A stretch of DNA of 64,000 bases from the NCBI RefSeq assembly GCF_036825535.1, contig NZ_CP098813.1, positions 930,001-994,000 on the forward strand, written 5' to 3'. Position 1 is the first letter of the stretch. Each line of letters begins with the position of its first letter. The position numbers and the translations under genes are program-made. Positions 48,816 through 57,924 of the stretch are shown here, piece after piece. The notes beneath the pieces are model-generated. The model did no database searches. It worked only from the letters and a program-made list of their open reading frames with translations, and was not told the origin of the DNA. This stretch comes from Parasalinivibrio latis. Its GTDB lineage: Bacteria > Pseudomonadota > Gammaproteobacteria > Enterobacterales > Vibrionaceae.

Positions 48816-50687
48816 ATGAAAACTGTACGCCTGACTGTTGCCGAAGCGCTTGCACAATATCTGGCAGCCCAGAAAATCGAAATCGACGGCAAAGTAGAAC
48901 AACTTTTCGGTACAGCCTTTGCGATTTTCGGTCACGGAAACGTTACTTGCTTTGGTCAGCAACTGAAAAATATTGAAGACAAAATCCCGACCTGGCGCGG
49001 TCAGAACGAACAGTCGATGGCGACTGCTGCTGTGGCTTATGCCAAAGCGAACCTGCGCCGCCGCATCGGTATTGCGACCACTTCTATCGGCCCGGGTGCA
49101 ACCAACATGGTGACGGCCGCCGGTATTGCACACACCAACCGTCTTCCTCTGCTGATGATTTCCGGTGACGCTTATGTCAGCCGCCTGCCGGATCCTGTGC
49201 TCCAGCAGCCAGAGAACTTCTACGATCCGTCCATTACCTGTAACGATGCATTCAAACCGCTGACCCGTTACTGGGACCGTATTGTGTCGCCTTCGCAGCT
49301 TGTTCATACGCTGCCGCATGCAATTGATACCATGCTGGATCCGGAAACCTGTGGCCCGGTATTTATCGGCCTGCCTCAGGATATCCAGGGTGTTGCCTGG
49401 GACTTCCCGGAAGCCTTCTTGCAAGAACGTATTCACCGCATTCGCCGCCCAGAGCCAGAAATGGTTGCACTGGAAGAAGCGAAAGCGATGCTGATGTCAG
49501 CGAAGAAGCCGCTGATCATCTCGGGTGGCGGCGTGCACTACTCGCTGGCGACCGACGAGCTGGCGGCATTTGCTGCCAAACACAATATCCCGGTGGTGGA
49601 AACCATTGCGGGACGCGCGACCATGCTGCAAGACAACCCGCTGAACGCCGGCCCTATCGGTGTAACCGGTTCTGATTCTGCCAACTACATGGCTGCCCAT
49701 GCAGATGTGGTCCTGGCTATTGGTACCCGTCTTCAGGATTTCACTACCGGCTCTTGGTCGGTATTCCGTAACCCTGATATGAAGCTGGTCAGCATCAACG
49801 TTGCCAAGTTCGATGCAGTTAAGCACCTTTCTTACCCGGTCCTCGGTGATGCCAAGGTCTGTATGACCAAACTGTCCGGCCTGCTGGGTGAGTGGAAATC
49901 CGGCCAGGACTGGGCGGATACCGCCAAAGAACAGGCTGACGAGTGGAAAGCACTGGTTGAGCGCCGTACCCACCCTCAGGAAGGTGATTTGACTCCGGGC
50001 CTCTCTTCTTATGCAGAAGTGATTGGCAAGGTTAACCGCCTGATGGAAAAAGGCGACACCGTTCTGACTGCGGCCGGTGGCCTGCCTGCCGAGCTGGCGA
50101 TGAACTGGCAGAGCTACCAGATTGGCAAGTTCGACATCGAGTTCGGTTTCTCCTGCATGGGTTATGAAATCGCGGGTGGCTGGGGTGCCAAGATTGCCAA
50201 CCCGGATAACGATGTGATTGTCCTGGTGGGTGACGGCTCTTACATGATCCAGAACTCCGACATTTACTCTTCTGTCCTGACTGGTCACAAGATGATTGTG
50301 GTGGTGTGCGACAACGGTGGCTTTGCGGTTATCAACAAGCTGCAGAACAACACCGGCAACGAGTCTTTCAACAACCTGCTGGAAGACTGCCGCCGCCCGG
50401 ATGGCGAGGTCGCCCGTGTAGATTTCGCCAAGCATGCTGAAGCGCAGGGTGCAATTGCTGAGAAACTGACGTCTGTTGACCAGTTCGAAGCCGCTTTTGC
50501 CCGCGCCAAGGAAGCAGACCGCACTTATGTGATTGTCCTGGATATTGACCCGGTATCGCCAATGGCATGGTCCAAGTGCGATTGCTGGTGGGAAGTGGGT
50601 CTGCCTGAAGTCACCCGAAATGAACACACTGCAGAGAAAGTGACAGCCTGGGAAGAAGGCCGCGTCAACCAACGCCGCGGTGTTTAA
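48816..50687 (+). CDS. iolD: 3D-(3,5/4)-trihydroxycyclohexane-1,2-dione hydrolase
   Basis: 623 residues from the ATG at 48816 (GAGGAAG upstream; eight additional in-frame codons precede it). ThDP-dependent enzyme of the acetolactate-synthase fold: the N-terminal PYR domain has the ThDP Glu in RGQNEQSMATAAVAYAKA and SIGPGATNMVTAAGIAH; the C-terminal PP domain has VLVGDGSYMIQNSDIYSSVL (GDG motif) and VVCDNGGFAVINKLQ. It opens the cyclic diketone to 5-deoxy-glucuronic acid. Second gene of the operon. Confidence 0.96.
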   Translation: MKTVRLTVAEALAQYLAAQKIEIDGKVEQLFGTAFAIFGHGNVTCFGQQLKNIEDKIPTWRGQNEQSMATAAVAYAKANLRRRIGIATTSIGPGATNMVTAAGIAHTNRLPLLMISGDAYVSRLPDPVLQQPENFYDPSITCNDAFKPLTRYWDRIVSPSQLVHTLPHAIDTMLDPETCGPVFIGLPQDIQGVAWDFPEAFLQERIHRIRRPEPEMVALEEAKAMLMSAKKPLIISGGGVHYSLATDELAAFAAKHNIPVVETIAGRATMLQDNPLNAGPIGVTGSDSANYMAAHADVVLAIGTRLQDFTTGSWSVFRNPDMKLVSINVAKFDAVKHLSYPVLGDAKVCMTKLSGLLGEWKSGQDWADTAKEQADEWKALVERRTHPQEGDLTPGLSSYAEVIGKVNRLMEKGDTVLTAAGGLPAELAMNWQSYQIGKFDIEFGFSCMGYEIAGGWGAKIANPDNDVIVLVGDGSYMIQNSDIYSSVLTGHKMIVVVCDNGGFAVINKLQNNTGNESFNNLLEDCRRPDGEVARVDFAKHAEAQGAIAEKLTSVDQFEAAFARAKEADRTYVIVLDIDPVSPMAWSKCDCWWEVGLPEVTRNEHTAEKVTAWEEGRVNQRRGV

Positions 50688-50749
50688 CCGGACCCGGATT
50701 TAAAAATAACAACCAAATCCAAATAACAAATTTAAATCAGAAAGTTTGG

Positions 50750-50772
50750 CCCGGCGGATATACGCCGCCGGG
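50750..50772 (+). promoter_or_regulatory. GC-rich hairpin between iolD and the oxidoreductase gene
   Basis: CCCGGCGG and CCGCCGGG form an 8-bp stem with a 7-base loop, 17 nt before the next start codon and just before its ribosome-binding site (AAGGAG). No T-run follows. Confidence 0.55.
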
Positions 50773-50789
50773 ACCGTAAGGAGCCCTAC

Positions 50790-51965
50790 ATGTTTAATGA
50801 AGAATTCCACTTTGAACAACCAATCCGCTGGGCAATGGTCGGCGGCGGCCGTGGCAGCCAGATCGGTTACTCTCACCGTAACGCCGCGCAACGTGATGGC
50901 CTGTTCAAGCTGGTGGCCGGTGCTTTCGACCTTAACGCAGAGCGCGGACGCGACTTCGGTACCAACCTGGGTCTGGACGCTGACCGCTGCTACGCAAACT
51001 ACAAAGAGATGTTCGAAGCGGAAGCCAAGCGTGAAGACGGTATTCAGGCAGTATCTATTGCTACCCCTAACTCTACGCACTTTGAAATCTCTAAAGCGGC
51101 GCTGGAAGCTGGCCTGCATGTGGTGTGCGAAAAGCCAATTACCTTCACCACAGAAGAAGCGGAAGAGCTGAAGAAGATGGCCGCCATGCAAAACCGCGTT
51201 ATCGGTGTGATGTATGGCTACTCAGGCTTCCCTATGGTGCAGCAGGCGCGTGAAATGATTAAGCGCGGTGACCTGGGCGATGTTCGCGTGGTAAACATGC
51301 AGTTTGCGCACGGCTTCCACAACGAAGAGCACGAACTGAACGATCCGGGCCTCAAGTGGCGTGTAAGCCCTGAAGCATCCGGCCCGACCTATGTTCTGGG
51401 CGATATCGGTACTCACGCTTTCTATCTGTGTGAAGTGATGACCGGCCTGGAAGTGGATCGCTTGTCTTGTATGCGCCAGAGCTTTATCAAGTCCCGTGCA
51501 CCACTGGAAGACAACGCGCACGTGATGATGGAATTCAAGGGCGGTGCTGTAGGTACGCTTTGGGCGTCAGCGGTTAACTCCGGTTCAATGCACCAGCAGA
51601 AGATCCGCGTTGTCGGTTCTAAAGCGTCTATTGAATGGTGGGATGAGCACCCGAACCAACTGCGCTATGAAGTACAGGGCGAGCCACCACGTATCCTCGA
51701 CCGTGGTATGGGCTACCTCTACCAGGACGATGCAGGTGTCGGCGCGAACCGTATAGGTGGCGGCCATGCGGAAGGTTACTTCGAATCCTGGGCAAACCTT
51801 TATCACCGTTTTGCGCTGGCATTCTCAGCAGCTGACCGTGATGACCAGGCTGCATTGGCTGATATCTGGTTCCCGGGTATTGATGCAGGCATCGAAGGTG
51901 TTCGCCTGTGTGAAAAATGCGTTGAGTCGGCAGACCAGAACGCTGCCTGGGTGGAATACAAGTAA
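50790..51965 (+). CDS. Gfo/Idh/MocA-family oxidoreductase, probable inositol dehydrogenase
   Basis: 391 residues, longer than typical IolG (about 340). The N-terminal Rossmann fold has WAMVGGGRGSQIGYSHRNAA instead of the plain GxGxxG, then IATPNSTHFEISKAALEAGL and VVCEKPITFT with the EKP motif. The C-terminal sheet domain contains LGDIGTHAFYL with the expected catalytic Asp and His. It oxidises a sugar or cyclitol with NAD(P). It is the only dehydrogenase in this iol operon, so it probably converts myo-inositol to scyllo-inosose or interconverts inositol isomers; the length and first motif suggest it is not an orthologue of classical IolG. iolC follows after 6 nt. Confidence 0.88.
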   Translation: MFNEEFHFEQPIRWAMVGGGRGSQIGYSHRNAAQRDGLFKLVAGAFDLNAERGRDFGTNLGLDADRCYANYKEMFEAEAKREDGIQAVSIATPNSTHFEISKAALEAGLHVVCEKPITFTTEEAEELKKMAAMQNRVIGVMYGYSGFPMVQQAREMIKRGDLGDVRVVNMQFAHGFHNEEHELNDPGLKWRVSPEASGPTYVLGDIGTHAFYLCEVMTGLEVDRLSCMRQSFIKSRAPLEDNAHVMMEFKGGAVGTLWASAVNSGSMHQQKIRVVGSKASIEWWDEHPNQLRYEVQGEPPRILDRGMGYLYQDDAGVGANRIGGGHAEGYFESWANLYHRFALAFSAADRDDQAALADIWFPGIDAGIEGVRLCEKCVESADQNAAWVEYK

Positions 51966-51971
51966 GGAACT

Positions 51972-52985
51972 ATGACCATGACTAAGATTGCACTTCAGCA
52001 GGATCGTCCTCTGGATGCCATCGTCCTGGGCCGTGCGGGCGTCGATCTCTACGCCCGTGAGGCAAACACCGACATGGCAGATATCTCCGGGTTCAATAAA
52101 TTTGTCGGTGGTTCTGCTGCGAATATCGCGGTGGCTGTTAACAAGCTTGGCGGTAAGGTCGGCTTTATCGGTTGTGTCGCTGAGGATGCATTCGGCGGTT
52201 ATGTGAAAGGTTACATGAGCGGCCTTGGCATCAACCTTGACGGCATGATGACTGACAACTCAGGAAGCCGCACGTCAGTGGCCTTTACAGAAATGAAGCC
52301 GAGTGACTGCACCGTGCTGATTTACCGTAACAAGGTTTCCGACCTGACGCTCAAACCTGAGCAAATCAGCCAGGCTTACATTGCCAGTTCAAAAGTGTTG
52401 GTGGTGACCGGTACGGCACTGTCTGAAAGCCCAAGCCGTGAAGCGACACTGCTGGCCATGGAATATGCCCGTCGCAGCAATACCGTGGTAGTGCTGGATG
52501 TGGATTACCGTCCTTACTCATGGCGCACCGATGTTGATGCATCTATCTACTACGGTATCGCAGCTGGCCTGTCTGACATCGTTATCGGCAACCGAGAAGA
52601 GTTCGACATGATGGAAACCGTTATCGCACCCGGCAACAAGGACGATGACGCAACCGCAGCCCGCTTTATGCGCGCCAACACCCAGGTGGTGGTGATCAAA
52701 GCCGGTGAGCTGGGCTCTAAGGTTTACTGCCGTGACGGTCACAGCTTCCAGCAGGGTATCTTCCGCGTGAAGGTGAACAAGCCTTTCGGCTCGGGTGATT
52801 CGTTCGCGGGTGGCCTGATTTGGACACTGGTTAACGGCGGCACACTGGAAGACGGCGTGAAGCACGGTTCAGCAGCGGCGGCGATTAACGTCAGCGGCAC
52901 CAGTTGTACCGAGGCAATGCCTACCCGGGAGCAATTGTTCAACTTTATTGAAACCCATGAGCAATCTGCTCATAACGCTGAGTAG
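51972..52985 (+). CDS. iolC: 5-dehydro-2-deoxygluconokinase
   Basis: 337 residues, PfkB carbohydrate kinase. DAIVLGRAGVDLYAREAN and the first signature FNKFVGGSAANIAVAVNKLG are typical of IolC; the C-terminal signature NKPFGSGDSFAGGL holds the catalytic Asp. In-protein markers VVLDVDYRPYSW and AGLSDIVIGNREEFDMM match the family. It phosphorylates 2-deoxy-5-keto-gluconate. It starts close behind the oxidoreductase stop (AAGGA upstream). It is not fused to a C-terminal aldolase domain as in some Gram-negative IolCs; the aldolase is separate (iolJ). Confidence 0.95.
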   Translation: MTMTKIALQQDRPLDAIVLGRAGVDLYAREANTDMADISGFNKFVGGSAANIAVAVNKLGGKVGFIGCVAEDAFGGYVKGYMSGLGINLDGMMTDNSGSRTSVAFTEMKPSDCTVLIYRNKVSDLTLKPEQISQAYIASSKVLVVTGTALSESPSREATLLAMEYARRSNTVVVLDVDYRPYSWRTDVDASIYYGIAAGLSDIVIGNREEFDMMETVIAPGNKDDDATAARFMRANTQVVVIKAGELGSKVYCRDGHSFQQGIFRVKVNKPFGSGDSFAGGLIWTLVNGGTLEDGVKHGSAAAAINVSGTSCTEAMPTREQLFNFIETHEQSAHNAE

Positions 52986-53235
52986 TCCACCTTAATGGTT
53001 GAGTAACCAGCACTGTAAATCGAGTTACGTTCTTCGGATTAAAGACCCATAAATTAGGTCAGCCGGGCCAGCAAAAACAATGTGCAACCATCGTGGCCCG
53101 GCACTTTTCCCAGCAAAGTAGCCTTCGAAACACCGAGAAAAGGACACTTTCCTGAGCAAAGTTAAAACATTACTAATCCAATACGTGAAACAGGCACCCC
53201 CAGCAGGTTGTTTGCTGGGGAGTGAGGAGGAAAGC
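52986..53235 (+). promoter_or_regulatory. 250-nt gap with two hairpins between iolC and iolB
   Basis: Unusually long for this tight operon. It holds a perfect 9-bp GC-rich stem GCCGGGCCA/TGGCCCGGC (53062-53070 and 53094-53102) and a second hairpin CCCCAGCA/TGCTGGGG ending 5-10 nt before the iolB ribosome-binding site GAGGAGG. No small gene is evident. It could include an internal promoter or RNA processing sites. Confidence 0.5.
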
Positions 53236-54108
53236 ATGGGTAAGCATATCCCACCATTTGATAATAAAAACAAAGCTATCATCGACATAAACGATGAGGT
53301 GACCCCGCTGTGTTATTTCAACCAGGTTATTCTGGAAAAAGGCCAGATTCATACTTACACCCTGGACGAGTATGAGTCCGTGATCGTGCTGGCCGGCGGT
53401 ACCTGCTGCATCACCGTGACTGATGAAACCGGTAAGTCCGAAACCTTCGACAACATCGGTAAACGTGCTTCGGTCTGGGAAGGAAACCCGGAAGCAGTTT
53501 ACGTACCGGTTGGCTACACCGCGCAGGTTGAATGCGTCAGCGACAAGGCTGATGTCATGATTGCCGGTGGTAAATTCGAAGCAGCTCTGGAGCCGTTTGC
53601 AGTGCGCCAGGAAGAAGTGGATATCGTCCAGTACGGCTCCGATGACACCAAAACCCACCGCAAAATCAAACACGTTCTTGGCCAGAGTAATGCCGAACAG
53701 CGTGGCCGCCTGCTGGTGAGTGAGCTCTTTACCGTGGGTGCGGGTGGCTGGTCCGGGTTTCCGCCGCATAAGCATGATGAAGACCGTGTGAAGGAAGACG
53801 GCAGCCGCGAAACCCTGTACCAGGAAGTGTACCAGTTCCGCTTTAACCCGGACTTCGGCTTCGGTGCTCAGTTCCTGTATGAACACGAAGATGACTTTGG
53901 CCCGGTTTACCACGTTCGCACCGGCTCTGTGATTGCCATCGACAAAGGCTATCACCCGAGTGTTGCCGCGCCGGGTTACGAGATGTACTACTTCACCATC
54001 ATTGTGGGCAAGACCGACAAATCATTGGTCCAGCATTTTGACCCCCACCATGAGTATCAGGTGCACACCATTCCTGGCATCAAGGACATGATTGCCAAAT
54101 TCAAATAA
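53236..54108 (+). CDS. iolB: 5-deoxy-glucuronate isomerase
   Basis: 290 residues from the ATG at 53236, which has a strong GAGGAGG; the frame is open for 17 more codons without a site. Bicupin fold. Markers are LDEYESVIVLAGGTCCITV, WEGNPEAVYVPVGYTAQVE, the metal-binding WSGFPPHKHDED and LYQEVYQFRFNPDFGFGAQ, and the final YEMYYFTIIVGK. It isomerises 5-deoxy-D-glucuronate to 2-deoxy-5-keto-gluconate, the substrate of IolC. The HxH metal site is intact. Confidence 0.95.
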   Translation: MGKHIPPFDNKNKAIIDINDEVTPLCYFNQVILEKGQIHTYTLDEYESVIVLAGGTCCITVTDETGKSETFDNIGKRASVWEGNPEAVYVPVGYTAQVECVSDKADVMIAGGKFEAALEPFAVRQEEVDIVQYGSDDTKTHRKIKHVLGQSNAEQRGRLLVSELFTVGAGGWSGFPPHKHDEDRVKEDGSRETLYQEVYQFRFNPDFGFGAQFLYEHEDDFGPVYHVRTGSVIAIDKGYHPSVAAPGYEMYYFTIIVGKTDKSLVQHFDPHHEYQVHTIPGIKDMIAKFK

Positions 54109-54122
54109 CAGGGAGAGAAGTC

Positions 54123-54950
54123 ATGTTGGTTAACCTGAACGATTTGCTACCGGATGCTGCGGCATCTGACTATGCCGTGCCTTGCTTCAATGTGTTTGGG
54201 TACGAAGATGCCCGCGCAGTGGTGGAAGCTGCAGAAGCGACAGGCAAACCGGTTATCTTAGCTTGCAACAAGGATGTTGCTGATTTTTATGGCGTAGAAA
54301 CGGCGGCAGCAATGTTCCTTGGCCTGGCCCAAAAAGCCACCGTCCCTGTGTGTTTGCACCTTGACCACACTTACGATGAAGACATTATCTTCCGCGCCCT
54401 GAAAGCAGGCTTCAGCTCTGTAATGTATGACGGCTCCCAGTTACCACTGGAAGAGAACATCCGCCGTACGGCCGCTGTAGCAGCAGTTGCGCACGCGGTA
54501 GGAGCTTCGGTTGAGGGCGAGATTGGCTCCGTTCCTTATGAAGAAGGCCGCGACCATATTAAGTCTATCTTTACCCTGCCTGAAGATGCGGCGAGATACG
54601 CTGAAGAGAGCGGTGCAGATTGTGTAGCGATATCTGTTGGTAATGTACACCGCCTGACTGAGCCAACCAGTACCATCGATTTTGGCCTGCTGGACAAGAT
54701 TGAGTCCGTGGTTTCCAAGCCATTGGTCATCCACGGTACCAGCGGTATTAAAGATGATGATATGCAGATGCTCAAGCGTACCCGGGTCTCGAAATTTAAC
54801 ATCGGAACCTGTCTGCGTCAGGCGCTTGGTCATAACCTGCGCGAATTGATGAATGAGGAACCGAACAAGTTCGACCGAATCTACTTTATGCAAAAGACGA
54901 TGCCGTTTGTGAAAGAAGAAGCGATTCGCAATATCAATTTGTTATCGTAG
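54123..54950 (+). CDS. iolJ: Class II aldolase, probable 2-deoxy-5-keto-6-phosphogluconate aldolase
   Basis: 275 residues, class II fructose-bisphosphate-aldolase fold. The zinc-binding HLDHTYDED, SVMYDGSQLPLEENIRRT, EGEIGSVPYEEG, VGNVHRL and HGTSGIKDD segments are present. In an iol operon this protein cleaves the IolC product to malonic semialdehyde and dihydroxyacetone phosphate. It starts 14 nt after iolB with GGGAGAG upstream. A strong terminator follows. The next enzyme, malonic/methylmalonic semialdehyde dehydrogenase (iolA), is not in the window. Confidence 0.9.
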   Translation: MLVNLNDLLPDAAASDYAVPCFNVFGYEDARAVVEAAEATGKPVILACNKDVADFYGVETAAAMFLGLAQKATVPVCLHLDHTYDEDIIFRALKAGFSSVMYDGSQLPLEENIRRTAAVAAVAHAVGASVEGEIGSVPYEEGRDHIKSIFTLPEDAARYAEESGADCVAISVGNVHRLTEPTSTIDFGLLDKIESVVSKPLVIHGTSGIKDDDMQMLKRTRVSKFNIGTCLRQALGHNLRELMNEEPNKFDRIYFMQKTMPFVKEEAIRNINLLS

Positions 54951-54955
54951 AATGA

Positions 54956-54982
54956 AACTCCGGCGTAAAGCCGGAGTTTTTT
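54956..54982 (+). terminator. Terminator of the iol catabolic operon
   Basis: AACTCCGGC and GCCGGAGTT form a strong stem with a five-base loop and a following T-run. It separates iolJ from iolR and overlaps the longest open frame of iolR, which argues against that upstream start. Confidence 0.9.
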
Positions 54983-55014
54983 ATTGCCGTATGATGGCTG
55001 GGAGACACCCTCGA

Positions 55015-55857
55015 ATGCAGACAGACGAATCAACCCTAACCAAGCCCAAAGATTTGGATTCGCTGCGCGATCTTATCGTCAAACGCTACGACACCCTTAG
55101 CCAACGCCTGCAACAAACGGCCGACTATGTACTTTCACAGCCAATGACAGTGGCCATGGAAACCATGTCGACCATCGCTGAAAACGCCGATGTCCCGCTC
55201 TCCACTTTAAGCCGCTTTTCAAACACTATGGGATTTTCCGGTTTCAGCCAGATGCAGGGGCTATTCCGAGACCAGTACCTTAACCGCCCACGTGACTACA
55301 AAGAGCGTGTTAAGCAAGCCAAGGAAAAAGAGAAAAACCCGACGTCACCTCAGGCACTGTTTCATGATTTCGGCCAGGCGAATATCGAAGCGCTGGAACA
55401 GCTCCAGATTTCTGTGTCCCCGGATAAACTGGAGCGTGCAGTCGAGTTACTGTCGCAGGCTGATACCATTTATGTTCAGGGTATCCGCCGGGCATACCCG
55501 GTTGCCTTTTACTTTTGGTATGCCCTGATGAAATCAGACGCCAACGTGGTATTGCTGGACGACATGGGTGGAATGTTGGGCCCGCTCACCCGCCGCCTGA
55601 CCGACAAAGATGTGCTGGTGGCTGTCACCTTCAGCCCTTACGCGCCGGAAACCAGTGAGCTGATCCGCCAGTCCTATGACAGGAGAACCCGGATAATCGG
55701 AATCACCGATAACCAGAAAGAATCCCAGGGCAGCAAAATGGAAGTGTGCTTTGAGGTTCAGGAGGGCGAAATCATGGGCTTCCGTTCACTCAGTTCCTCT
55801 ATCTATCTCGCCCAGACACTGGCAGTCAGCTATATGTGCCGGGAGCGGGGGGAGTAA
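55015..55857 (+). CDS. iolR: RpiR-family regulator of inositol genes
   Basis: 280 residues from the ATG at 55015 (GGGAGA upstream). The frame continues back to 54952 but through the terminator. N-terminal RpiR helix-turn-helix (QTADYVLSQPMTVAMETMST, ADVPLSTLSRFSNTMGFSGF) at about 25-85; C-terminal SIS sugar-phosphate domain (DTIYVQGIRRAYPVAFYFWY, DVLVAVTFSPYAPETSELI, RIIGITDN) at about 120-270. IolR proteins of this family repress iol genes and are released by a phosphorylated intermediate. Its position behind the operon and the palindromes in the iolT-iolE gap fit that role. Confidence 0.9.
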   Translation: MQTDESTLTKPKDLDSLRDLIVKRYDTLSQRLQQTADYVLSQPMTVAMETMSTIAENADVPLSTLSRFSNTMGFSGFSQMQGLFRDQYLNRPRDYKERVKQAKEKEKNPTSPQALFHDFGQANIEALEQLQISVSPDKLERAVELLSQADTIYVQGIRRAYPVAFYFWYALMKSDANVVLLDDMGGMLGPLTRRLTDKDVLVAVTFSPYAPETSELIRQSYDRRTRIIGITDNQKESQGSKMEVCFEVQEGEIMGFRSLSSSIYLAQTLAVSYMCRERGE

Positions 55858-55870
55858 TCTTATTCCGTCA

Positions 55871-55907
55871 AAAAAGCCCTGCGATTTAGCGGGGCTTTCC
55901 TTTTTTT
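55871..55907. terminator. Terminator between iolR and the EAL gene
   Basis: AAAGCCCTGC and GCGGGGCTTT pair (one mismatch allowed), followed by CCTTTTTTT on the plus strand. The convergent minus-strand gene ends just beyond it. Confidence 0.85.
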
Positions 55908-55924
55908 GATAAACTTTTGTGACA

Positions 55925-57766
55925 TTATTTGATGTATTTATTGCTGGAGACCCGAGACAAAAACGATCTCAACTCTTTGGCATCTTGGGGAGCAAATTCC
56001 CTGATGAAAGTCAGTATTGTTGTGACGTCCTTGAACGGTCTGGCCTTACTGAAATACCACCCCTGAATAAGGCTGATCCCCATATTTCGCAGCCAGTCCA
56101 AATCCTGCTGGGTTTCCACGCCTTCGCAAAGCAGTTGCATATTGTGGGCATCTGCCGTGCCTTTTATCAGACGCATTAGTGCTTCTGTTGTAGGGTTGAT
56201 AGATACACCATGAACAAACTGACGGTCTACTTTGAGAAGCTCACAGGAAATCTTTTTCAATGAATCAATGTTGGAGTTTCCTTTACCAAAATCATCAATT
56301 GCTAGGTGAAATCCCGCCCTGTGGAGCTCGCGCAGTCGTTCCGCTGAACCTTGTTCATTAACTTGAAAACCGGTTTCAGTGATTTCCAGTAGCACATGGT
56401 CCGTAGACAGGCCAAATTCTGCAAGTATTCCTATGAACGTAGAAACTAATGCCGCATCCTGTAAGGTTACCCGTGATACGTTTATCGATATTTTGGGTGG
56501 AATTAATCCAGAATCGAGCCAAACACGAATGTGGCTGCATACCTTGCGGAACATCAAATAGTCTACAGAGGGGATCAATCCTAAGGACTCAATGGCGGTA
56601 AAAATTTGTCCGATATTGATTTTTTGGTAACTGGGGTTTTCCCATCTCAGTAACGATTCAAAACCAAAAAGCTCCCCGGTGTTGATATTAATCTGGGGTT
56701 GGTAATGAGGCTCGATGCTGTTTTCCATTGCTTCATGGTATATCGCATGCCTCAGATCCTTGGTTAGCTGAGTTTTAAAGGCATTGCCCGATTGGTAACA
56801 CACACTGGAAAGTCCGCACCGGTTGTTTTCATTAACAGCAAGCTCCGCCATGTTTATCAACGCCTGGGGCGTTATGGTTCCGTCAGATGTCCTGGCAACA
56901 CCGATGTTTGCGATGACCGCAAAGGTCAGGCCGTCAATCAATACCGGCCTGGAAATGTATGTTAATAAAGCATCAAGGTCTCGAGTGCTTTGTTCTTCTG
57001 TCTGCCAGAAACAAAAGTTACCCAGTCCAAAATGACCGAGAGGTTGATTGCCAGGAAGCCATTCCAAAAGCCGGTGAGAAATGGTTTGGATAAGGAGGTT
57101 GGCGGTCTCATTACCGTAGAGGGTACAAACGTTATGTATCTGCTGTATTTGCAGATTACATAACGATACCGTGCCGCTGTCGCTTTGGATAAGGGTTTTG
57201 AGCCTGCGGGAAAAGCCTTCCCGGTTGGGTAGCTTTGTCACATCACAGGAATATTGGTTATCTACGCTCTGGACAACATATTTAGCCAGGCTCTGCAGAA
57301 CTTGTGCGGTTTCCTGTGTGATGGATGTGGGTTTAGTATCCATAATCCAAACCGTACCCACGGCGAACCCGTTTTCTCCGCGAAATGGACTCGCTGCATA
57401 GTAGCGGATATTAGGAGCGTCTGTTACCAGAGGATTGTTGAAAAACCTCATGTCGATGGTGGTGTCTTCGATGACAAACAGATCTTCGTTTTCATCAACC
57501 GCAACAGCGCAAAAAGCCCCTTCACGGGGTAACCAGCAGGCTTCTATGCCGAAGTGTGCTTTGATCCAGACTTTCTCGTCATCAACGACACTTATTCCGG
57601 CAATGGGGACATTGCAGAGAGTGGCTGCCAGCGAGGCAAGAGCTTCAAATGAGGCATCATGTTCTTCAATGACCGCGTCATATCGCTCCAATTCTTTTTG
57701 TTTTAGATGGTTATGTGCAGTATTTAAATCACTCGAGAGCTGATATTTCATGACAACAACGTCCAT
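55925..57766 (-). CDS. GAF-GGDEF(degenerate)-EAL cyclic-di-GMP phosphodiesterase
   Basis: 613 residues, soluble. A GAF domain covers about 30-170 (FEALASLAATLCNVPIAGIS, FCAVAVDENEDLFVIEDT, YYAASPFRGENGFAVGT). A GGDEF-like domain follows (about 175-335) with the active site replaced by GLGNFCFW, so it cannot be a cyclase. The EAL domain (about 345-595) keeps the metal and substrate residues: FESLLRW (ESL variant of EAL), NVSRVTL, EITETGF, IDDFGKGNSN, LLKVDRQFV, CEGVET and QGWYFSKA. So it probably hydrolyses c-di-GMP under control of a ligand bound by GAF. Monocistronic. The start could also be the Met at residue 6. Confidence 0.9.
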   Translation of the reverse strand: MDVVVMKYQLSSDLNTAHNHLKQKELERYDAVIEEHDASFEALASLAATLCNVPIAGISVVDDEKVWIKAHFGIEACWLPREGAFCAVAVDENEDLFVIEDTTIDMRFFNNPLVTDAPNIRYYAASPFRGENGFAVGTVWIMDTKPTSITQETAQVLQSLAKYVVQSVDNQYSCDVTKLPNREGFSRRLKTLIQSDSGTVSLCNLQIQQIHNVCTLYGNETANLLIQTISHRLLEWLPGNQPLGHFGLGNFCFWQTEEQSTRDLDALLTYISRPVLIDGLTFAVIANIGVARTSDGTITPQALINMAELAVNENNRCGLSSVCYQSGNAFKTQLTKDLRHAIYHEAMENSIEPHYQPQININTGELFGFESLLRWENPSYQKINIGQIFTAIESLGLIPSVDYLMFRKVCSHIRVWLDSGLIPPKISINVSRVTLQDAALVSTFIGILAEFGLSTDHVLLEITETGFQVNEQGSAERLRELHRAGFHLAIDDFGKGNSNIDSLKKISCELLKVDRQFVHGVSINPTTEALMRLIKGTADAHNMQLLCEGVETQQDLDWLRNMGISLIQGWYFSKARPFKDVTTILTFIREFAPQDAKELRSFLSRVSSNKYIK

Positions 57767-57924
57767 GTCATAGGTAATGGGATTAATTGATTGCCATATT
57801 CAGTATAGGAAGAAACTCGGAAGTGGAAGCTAAGATTAATATTTAAGTTATTTTACAAGTACAGAAAGGGTGGCATGGTATTTCAATTTCCTCCTATATC
57901 CATAGTTTAGCTGTGCTTATTTTT

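Noticed and set aside
49497..50672. Long minus-strand frame of 391 codons
   Set aside because: Antisense of iolD. The strong codon bias of iolD leaves the opposite frame open; no recognisable domain.
53173..53955. Minus-strand frame of 260 codons overlapping iolB
   Set aside because: Antisense of iolB, no homology-like motifs and no start site.
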